Shown here: one piece after another, positions 57,535-64,000 of the stretch
How positions within the stretch are numbered: position 1 is the first letter of the stretch
How the letters are laid out: every line of letters begins with the position of its first letter
Assembly (NCBI RefSeq): GCF_902686445.1
Contig: NC_062232.1
Span: 94,226,932 to 94,290,931, forward strand
From: Sciurus carolinensis
Taxonomy: Eukaryota > Chordata > Mammalia > Rodentia > Sciuridae
Length of the DNA: 64,000 nucleotides
Direction: 5' to 3'
Translations under genes and position numbers: made by a program
The notes under the pieces: model-generated
Databases searched by the model: none
What the model was told of the DNA's origin: nothing
The model's input: only the letters and a program-made list of their open reading frames with translations

Positions 57535-57660
57535 TTGACTCTCCCACCACTAAACAGTGAGTTCATGAAGGTAGGCAACTGTGCCCCTAGACTATGAATG
57601 TGCTTTAGAGAAGGCACATTATGAAACTTTAATAAAAATGTACTAAATCTATATTTACTT
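57535..57660 (+). mobile_element. L2 3' end fragment
   Basis: CCACTAAACAGTGAGTTCATG, AAGGTAGGCAACTGTGCCCC and AATAAAAATGTACTAAAT are the L2 3' UTR type. Confidence 0.5.
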
Positions 57661-57664
57661 TCTA

Positions 57665-58325
57665 GAAATGTGTGTGTAGCTTATTATTTCCCCAGAGTAG
57701 TTATTTGGGTTTAGTTAAATTTACAAATTCATTTAACAAGTTTTACAGATGCGGATTAGTCTCTAAGGGAGTTGGTAACTGGCAAAATTTACATTTGCAG
57801 TCACTCTATTGAGATTCCTTGGTGGCAGGGTGGTGGGGGTTGGGAAGAAGAAGAGCAATTGTTTTGTTTTTGTAAGCTTTAAAAAGTGATTTCAGAGATG
57901 ATAGCTCCTTTTTTATATTGCAGAAATTTAGAAGACTTCCATTTCCTGACTGATTTTTCTGAGAAAGATCTGAGTTTCTGTCTCTGGTCCAATGCTCACT
58001 GAAGTAACAAAATACAAAAAGGAGCAAATCAGATTAATTCAATTTGTTTTCAGAAGAAATTTGTTTTTGACTTTGCAAAGTTGGGCACAGACACTAAAAA
58101 CCAGATTATAATGAGTAGAAAACTACTGTGCTACCCTTGAAAGACACAAAATAACAAAGTATTTTATGGATTTACTTTAGAACTTCAATTGATAGCTATG
58201 TTGATGTAATAGGTCTAATCCTTGTCTAACTCTTGCCCTGTCATGTTCCAGAGATTTTTGGTTTAATAATAAATAAATACAGAGGGAGAGAGAGAGAAGG
58301 AGTGGGAAAGAGAGAGAGAGAGAGC
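57665..58325. other. Unassigned DNA with GA-rich end
   Basis: No supported gene. A GA-rich tract lies at 58278-58325. Confidence 0.35.
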
Positions 58326-58329
58326 GCAA

Positions 58330-58924
58330 CTCTTCTTGGGATACTCTCTGGATCCAGAGCCTGGTGCAAGTTGTGGTTCAGAATTTCTCTCCCTGTTACT
58401 GCAAGCTCGGTCTTTGTTCCCGATGCCAATTCAATAACGAGGTCGGGGTTTTTAGAAAAAGGAAAAAGAAGTTTTATTGCTTTGCTAGCAAAGAAGAAAC
58501 ACAGGGGACTCCAGTCCGAGAGGTTGTGGTCTGCCCATCGGGGAAAACAGAGGGCTTTTAAAAGAAGCTATTTAAAGTCTGCATTCCAGGTGTGCTCTGA
58601 CCAGGGGGTCTCAGGTGTGCTCTGATGGTGTGTTGAAATTCCCCTGTTAATTTGGGAGATAGTCACTTCCTAGTTCTTCTGGTGACATCTCCTTCCTGTG
58701 GAGCACAGATAACTCAAGGTGATCTTGTTCCCCGCCCCCACCCCCTCACCCCCACCCCCATTAGGGAGCAGGAGAGGGAAAAGAGGAAAAGAAAAACATG
58801 TCCCTTTTAAAATAAGCAGCAAAGACTCTGTTCAAAAGGTGAAGTGGACCACTGCTACATCCCTGGCATGGCTCCCCCACCTAATTTGGAGGATTTAAAT
58901 AATCAAGACTAAATAAGGTCAACA
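58330..58924 (-). mobile_element. Retroviral-type LTR, antisense
   Basis: AAGTTTTATTGCTTTGC (58471-58487) holds the reversed AATAAA. AACAGAGGGCTTTTAAAAG is a reversed TATA-like site. U5-like text lies left (GATGCCAATTCAATAACG). The right edge AAGGTCAACA gives TGTTGACC on the minus strand. A C-rich tract lies at 58731-58761. No polypurine tract or retroviral gene adjoins, so a solo LTR. Confidence 0.5.
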
Positions 58925-59541
58925 GAAGAAATAATCTTTATTATTCTTTCTAATGGAATTCTTCCGAATAACTAGCAATACTTGATGAATGAAAACCAGG
59001 GATTGTAATTTAAAGAGAATGGGCAAAAAGGGCAGATCTAGGATACTGAGATGGATTTTTAGGAAGTGGCAGGCAATTCTGATTACAATTCCAGAATGAC
59101 AAAGAACAGTCAATAAAGAGGGCAAAACCGGTGTTGGAAAGAAGTCTGGGAAGAGGTGGCAGGGAAGAAAATTTTGCAGGAAATGACATTGTTCCTAGGG
59201 TAATTGACAAAAAAAAATAAATAAAATAAAGTGGGGGTCTAGAAACTGGAAGATAAAACAAGGACTTATGAATAAAGCAACCAAATCGATATACAGAGAG
59301 TGGTATCAATAGTTATATTGACTTGATCTTGAATTCCTGAAGTAGTGGTTCAGAATCCTGTCTATTCACCCTGACCAGGAATTGTATTGGTTCCAAAACC
59401 AAGAGAAGAAATGGGTAAATTTTCCAGAGCTATAAAATTTAAGGGAATTTAGTGACAGAGAGTTCATCATATTTTATATCCTCCTCCCCTAAGTATAAAA
59501 ACAAGGGATGACGTATTCCTTTTCCCCATATAGGAACTCAC
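58925..59541. other. Unassigned DNA
   Basis: No repeat recognised. A-rich at 59208-59231. If the candidate exon is real, this is intron. Confidence 0.3.
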
Positions 59542-59809
59542 CCTGTGGGGTAGGAAGGTCTGGGAACCTCCAGGTAGAAAGACTTTCTTTAGCCCAATGC
59601 TCTATCTTCTGGTCATTGTCCCCTATTGCATCTTTCCTATATGTGGCGCTCCAGATGTCTTGTCCATTGGCTGTTCTCAAAGGCACAAGGTAATTCTCTA
59701 AAGTAACTCCGGATATGTCATTCTCATAATATGTTTTCACAGAATGATGATCAGCATTTCTGAGATGACTTTCTTCCACGTACAGATACCAATATCCAAT
59801 ATCTTTTGA
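59542..59809 (-). CDS. Candidate internal exon of an unidentified gene (or retrocopy fragment)
   Basis: A 268-nt segment on the minus strand is open throughout and is followed at once by a strong donor (CACAGG then GTGAGT). It is preceded by an AG acceptor (TAGACGCAG) with only a weak pyrimidine tract and an in-frame stop just upstream, as at an exon edge. It encodes 89 residues of normal protein composition: Tyr/Trp start (GYWYLYVEES), Asn/Asp/His-rich middle, and a C-terminal WRFPDLPTPQ. This differs from the Phe/Leu-rich frames elsewhere. The length leaves phase 1. I do not recognise the family and no neighbouring exon is seen. An unfamiliar retroviral env or a pseudogene fragment are alternatives. 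Confidence 0.3.
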
Positions 59810-60132
59810 CTGCGTCTACAAGATGCTAGTTAGCTTCATCAAGGGCTCCTTTCCAGAAATATTGATTGTTGTTATCTCTTAGCACCTTTCCAAGCTACCA
59901 GTAGCCATGCTCCTACTGAGCCCTCTAGTGGTAATGAGGGAATCATGCAACTTTTTAAGGGTTTGGCTCATTTAAATTACCTTGGTGTTCTTTGACTTTG
60001 TCCAGGCAAGGAAATCCAAAACAAAATACTATGTAGACCTACTGAATGCTCCCTAATCTCCCACAAGCTCCCATATCATTTTCCTTGGTATGACAGTGAA
60101 GAGTACATTATTCCATCTGTTTCTTTTCTTGT

Positions 60133-60205
60133 TTTTGTAGTACTGGGGCTTGAACTCAGGGCCCTCCCACACATGCTAGGCAAGTACTCTCTCATCTTTG
60201 TAGAG
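60133..60205 (-). mobile_element. Diverged ID-related SINE, antisense
   Basis: TAGTACTGGGGCTTGAACTC and CACATGCTAGGCAAGTACTC match the older tRNA-SINE type also seen at 33500-33614. Confidence 0.55.
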
Positions 60206-60479
60206 AGCATATTAAATTTTCTAGGGGATTTGATAATAGTCCCCAAAATAATACAAATGAAGTAGGTAACTAAAAATGATAACCGACTTAGAAGAGTAAG
60301 TGACTTTAAACCTTCAGATATTTGTTAAAGCAATTTTATTTAGAGACATACCTCTAATAATGAGCCAGAGAGGTTCCACACATTTTTTTTATAGCTACAG
60401 CTTTGTGTAGTGACTGCTGATACTGAAAATGGTAACTCCAAGGTCCTTTATAAGCTTCAATCTTAAATAACATATTACC

Positions 60480-60880
60480 AAGTAAGCTAAGTCAGAGAAG
60501 TAGCTTCCATGGATCATCATATACTTGTAGAACTCTCTCAATAAAAGAGGTACAAAATGTAATTGGGATGGTAGAAGAAGGGTCAATTATTTCCAATAAT
60601 GACCAAGAGTGAGACAGTTGGGAGAGCTTTGTGGAAGAGGTGAGAAATAAGTTGGACTTTAAAGAGCGACGCATATTTTTATGGGTGGAAAAAGCAGAAA
60701 AAGCATTTGAAGTTGAGGGAACAGCATGAGTAGAATTATTGGAAGACTGAAAATTCATGGTGTATGAGCTTGATTGGGCTAGAGCAAAAAAGGTATGGAG
60801 GAAAATAGCATTCTAACAGTAGAAAAAATGGTTAGAGCCAGCTCACAGAGGACCTGGAGTACCCATGAAAAAATCAACCC
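60480..60880 (-). mobile_element. L2 fragment, antisense
   Basis: GCATTTGAAGTTGAGGGAAC, AGCATGAGTAGAATTATTGG and CAGCTCACAGAGGACCTGG match antisense L2. Confidence 0.45.
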
Positions 60881-61267
60881 AGAGTGACTTAGATTTTCAA
60901 AAAATTGAAATTGCCTTTTATTTTAATTCTCTGTTACTGACTACATCTTACCTGCTAACTCCCATTACCTATTGATATAAGCGAAGAATATGGACTTGTC
61001 AGTTAAAGGTAATCCAAGCACTTCTAATTTATAGAAAAATGTATTTTAGGTAAATATCCAGTCAATTCAAAGCAAAACCTGACAATCAGGGTATGTTAGC
61101 TCTTTCAAGGGGTGTTCTTTCCTCTCTTCCTTTTCAGATGGCATAGGAAAATGTACATGTCTCTGTAGCATGAGGAAAGTCTCAATTCCACATGCTGTCA
61201 TCTGGGTCCTCTTAGGCCCCTGTGAAAATTCTCCATATCTTGCTAGGTCACTAAACTCTTTTTTTTA

Positions 61268-61450
61268 AAAAAATTTGGTACTGGGAATTGAACCCAGGAG
61301 TGCTCTACCATTGAGCTACAGCCCCAGGCCTTTGTATTTTTTGAGACAGGATCTCACTGAGTTGTTGAGGCAGGGCTCAAACTTGCTGTCCTCTTGCCTC
61401 AGCCTCTTGAATTGCTAGGATTACAGGCATGCGCCATCACACCCAGCTAG
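61268..61450 (-). mobile_element. B1-dID SINE, antisense
   Basis: GGTACTGGGAATTGAACCC, ACAGCCCCAGGCC, TTTGAGACAGGATCTCACTG, CTCTTGCCTCAGCC and GGATTACAGGCATGCGCC. Confidence 0.87.
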
Positions 61451-61454
61451 AAGA

Positions 61455-62400
61455 GGCTTTCCATTCTTTACAAGGAAATGTTCTAGCCCATGTGCTATCC
61501 TATAGGGACCCAAAGACTGTGCATGTGACTGCTTTTCCCAACAAGAATGTATCTGTAAATTTCCTAAATACAATCATCTCCCCATTTTGTGTATTTCCCA
61601 CTTTATAATAATGAACTAAAAACTTCATACCTGTGATTATCTAGAAAGCTTTAAAAATGTATTATTGTACTTAACTAAGGATTGAGGTATTGTGCCTCTT
61701 TTGTGGTTGATCTTGCTCTGTCTCTTCTCTATTTGAGTAAAGCATTATTTCATCCAGTGTCTGATTCAAGTCTTTCTTGGTGACCTCAATATCTGTGAAC
61801 CATGCAGTGAATTGACATCCTGAGACTGTTGCTCCTGGTGAAAGGCAACAGGTGTCATTTGCTCAACAATTTCAGCCTGCTTAGTCTTTTCAAAATAAAG
61901 TAGAAGACCAGCATTTGGTCTCTATGATAATGATTCCCTGAGAATCAGACCAGTTTGGGGGCCTTGCTGCAGTCTTCTAGATCCAGACTCTCAACGGAAA
62001 TTGCATTTCCCAAGATCAATTTCTTTTATGGCTTACTTCAGTGATATGTGGCATCTCTCACATAATAAAAATGAATCTTTCCCTTTGAGAAGAATAATGT
62101 TTGTCTTGTACCAAACTTTACAGTATAAGATACTGAAGTGTAGTGATGAAGTTCTAAATCACATTGATAGACCTTTACTCATGGTGAAAAATAATTTTTA
62201 TAGTCACTGAGTGGTCACATGTATGGTGGGGGTGGTGAGGAGAGGGGAGTGGAGCTCTTCTATAATCAAAGGTTGTGTAAATCAAAAGATTTAACATGTT
62301 ATTGCTTTCTGGACTTTCCAAGGTTTGTTGGTTAAACCCACTAATAGCTACCATTTAAGACTGCTCACTATATGTTACATATAGGAATGTGTAGACTACC
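61455..62400. other. Unassigned DNA, perhaps LTR-derived in part
   Basis: The section 61690-61990 (CTTGCTCTGTCTCTTCTC, TGAGTAAAGCATTATTTC) resembles LTR U5 text, but no edges or family can be given. Confidence 0.25.
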
Positions 62401-62404
62401 ATAA

Positions 62405-62765
62405 TGTCTTAGTCTATTTGGGCTGTTGTAATACATACCATAAACCAAGTGACTTTTAAACAACAAAAATTTATTTCTCACAGTTTTGGGGGTTGGGAAT
62501 TCTAAAATCAAGACACTGGCAGATTCAGTGTTTGACAAGGGCCTATTTCCTGGTCCATAGATGACTCTTTCTGGTAGTGTTGCCATATGATGGAAGATGC
62601 TAGCTAGCTTGCTGGGGTCTCTTTTATAAGAGGACTAATCCTATGTATGAGAATTTACCTTCATGCCTTACTACCTCCCAAAGTCCCTACTTCCTAATAC
62701 CATTACCTTGTTAGGATTTCAAGATATAAATTTTGTGGGAACATAAGCATTCAGATGACAATACA
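62405..62765 (-). mobile_element. MaLR-type solo LTR, antisense
   Basis: TGTCTTAGTCTATTTGGGC at the left, ATTTATTTCTCACAGTTTTG, TTTCCTGGTCCATAGATG, CTTTTATAAGAGGACTAATCC and CCTACTTCCTAATACCATTAC, ending AGATGACAATAC. A clean full-length MST/MLT1A-type order. Confidence 0.8.
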
Positions 62766-62779
62766 TACATCAACTCATT

Positions 62780-63135
62780 TATTCTTCAAGTAACACTGTA
62801 AGATAAGTATTATTTTTCTCAAGTTTGCAGTGGTTAGGTAACTTACTCAAGGCCACAGCTGGTAAGGGTATTCAGGTATCAAATGCAAATCTATGTGGCT
62901 TTAAAGTTAATACTTTTTTTTTTTTTTTGGTACTGGAGATTGAACCGAGGGGCACTTAACCACTGAGCCACACCCCCAGCCCTTTTAAATTTTTATTTAA
63001 AGACAGGGCCTCATTAAGTTGCTGAGGCTGGCTTTGAACCCAAGATCCTCCTGCTTCAGCCTCCTGAGCTGCTGGGATTACAGGCATGCACACCATACCA
63101 ACCTAAAGTTAATACTCTTAACCATTCCCAATCAT
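62780..63135 (-). mobile_element. MIR SINE, antisense, split by a B1-dID
   Basis: TAACTTACTCAAGGCCACAGC and GGTATCAAATGCAAATC on the left. TAATACTCTTAACCATTCCC, the tRNA-like head reversed, on the right. Confidence 0.65.
62915..63103 (-). mobile_element. B1-dID SINE, antisense
   Basis: A T tail, GGTACTGGAGATTGAACCG, CACCCCCAGCCC, TTGCTGAGGCTGGC and GGGATTACAGGCATGCAC. The 13-bp TSD TAAAGTTAATACT lies at 62902-62914 and 63104-63116. Confidence 0.95.
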
Positions 63136-64000
63136 ACCCTCATTGCCACACACCAAATAGCAACACCAAAGGAAGAAATGAGTAACATTCATGGATAACA
63201 CTGGAAGAGAAAATAAAAGAGCATTCGTGACATATTTGGACCTTGTGTTTCTGATGGAATCCTAGCCAGATTCCCTTCTCTACCATTTGTTGTTGTGGAT
63301 TTATCCTATACTATATGTACATGCATTCAGGAACAGGGTCAAAACCAAGACCATGAAGACAAATGTTTTAATAAAATTAAGATATCTTACTCAATAAGAT
63401 ATAAGAAAAATTATGGGTGTGTATGTTAAAAAAGCTTAGATGGTACTACAATGGGTAGAGTTGCATATTTTCCCCAGGTTCCTGCAGTTTCAGCAAGTTA
63501 TTCCAATCCATGTTGTTGAAATAAAATTTTCTCTTCTTACTGAATTATCCTCAAAATTATTTTGTGAAATACAAGTTATACTTCTTATTCAAAAGTTATT
63601 AATACTTAGCTCTGTTGAAAACTGATATTCATGCTAGACCAGTGGTTTGCAAGCTACCATCCCTTTTTATTTCTCAATGTTTTATGCAAACTATCCTACT
63701 TAGTAATCTGTCTTCTACACTGTGGAAAGTCAGAAGTTGTGCACTTTTCTGCATGGAACTATTATAGCTATTACAGAATTGCATTATTTACAACTGAAGT
63801 CAAACACACACACTATGTTTATGATGTAACTGTTTTAACATGGCCAGAAATCAAAAGAACATAGACACTGTGAGAATCTTGCCAGATATAAATGCATTAA
63901 AATTGAGAGTGGACACTGTGGTTTGGTTTTATGTGGCTAGAAATGAAAGTCAAGGATTTGGCAAGACACCTCTTCAATGGGTTAATTTCTTCCTGTTCTT
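63136..64000. other. Unassigned DNA
   Basis: No gene, RNA or repeat recognised up to the window edge. Confidence 0.3.

Noticed and set aside
58233..58625. A 130-codon frame
   Set aside because: It lies across a GA-rich tract and an antisense LTR; composition is not protein-like.

Overview
This window is mammalian nuclear DNA, AT-rich and dense in interspersed repeats. The SINEs point to a squirrel-family rodent (Sciuridae: ground squirrel, marmot or relative). They are tRNA-derived ID elements with the RNA polymerase III B box (GGTTCGATCC), and composite SINEs in which a 7SL/B1 half is fused to an ID half (B1-dID), a type known from squirrels and dormice. L1 3' ends ending in CAGTCTGTAAAAATA occur in several copies and fit the same lineage (inference). 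I see no complete host protein-coding gene and no rRNA, tRNA or CRISPR locus. Nearly all longer open frames lie in L1, LTR elements or low-complexity DNA.

Layout. 1-4.7 kb: Tigger-like DNA transposon, old L1M, a MaLR LTR, two abutting L1 pieces in opposite orientation, and a GC-rich poly(A)-tailed retrocopy. 4.7-20 kb: scattered LTR candidates, two ID SINEs, old L1, MIR and L2, and single-copy DNA with possible regulatory sites near 16.2 and 18.8 kb. 20-28.6 kb: long L2 remnant, SINEs, MLT1 LTRs, and a MaLR LTR split by a retroviral-type solo LTR and holding a GA array. 28.6-33.9 kb: old antisense L1M DNA interrupted by a young L1 (29.1-30.4 kb) that appears to carry a 3'-transduced flank, and by a SINE pair. 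36.9-45 kb: two solo LTRs, MIRs and an old sense L1 with several insertions. 45.2-47.7 kb: a MaLR provirus (LTR-internal-LTR, minus strand) with three later insertions. 47.7-53 kb: mostly single-copy DNA, including an octamer motif and a perfect 22-bp palindrome. 53-64 kb: L2, MER20, three antisense LTR candidates, MaLR LTRs, SINEs, and at about 59.5-59.8 kb (minus) a splice-bounded open segment that is the only candidate host exon.

The genes do not form a pathway here: this reads as intergenic or intronic DNA shaped by successive retrotransposition, with a few possible regulatory islands. Family names rest on recognition of consensus features by eye. Subfamily labels and edges are approximate unless target-site duplications (TSDs) are given.
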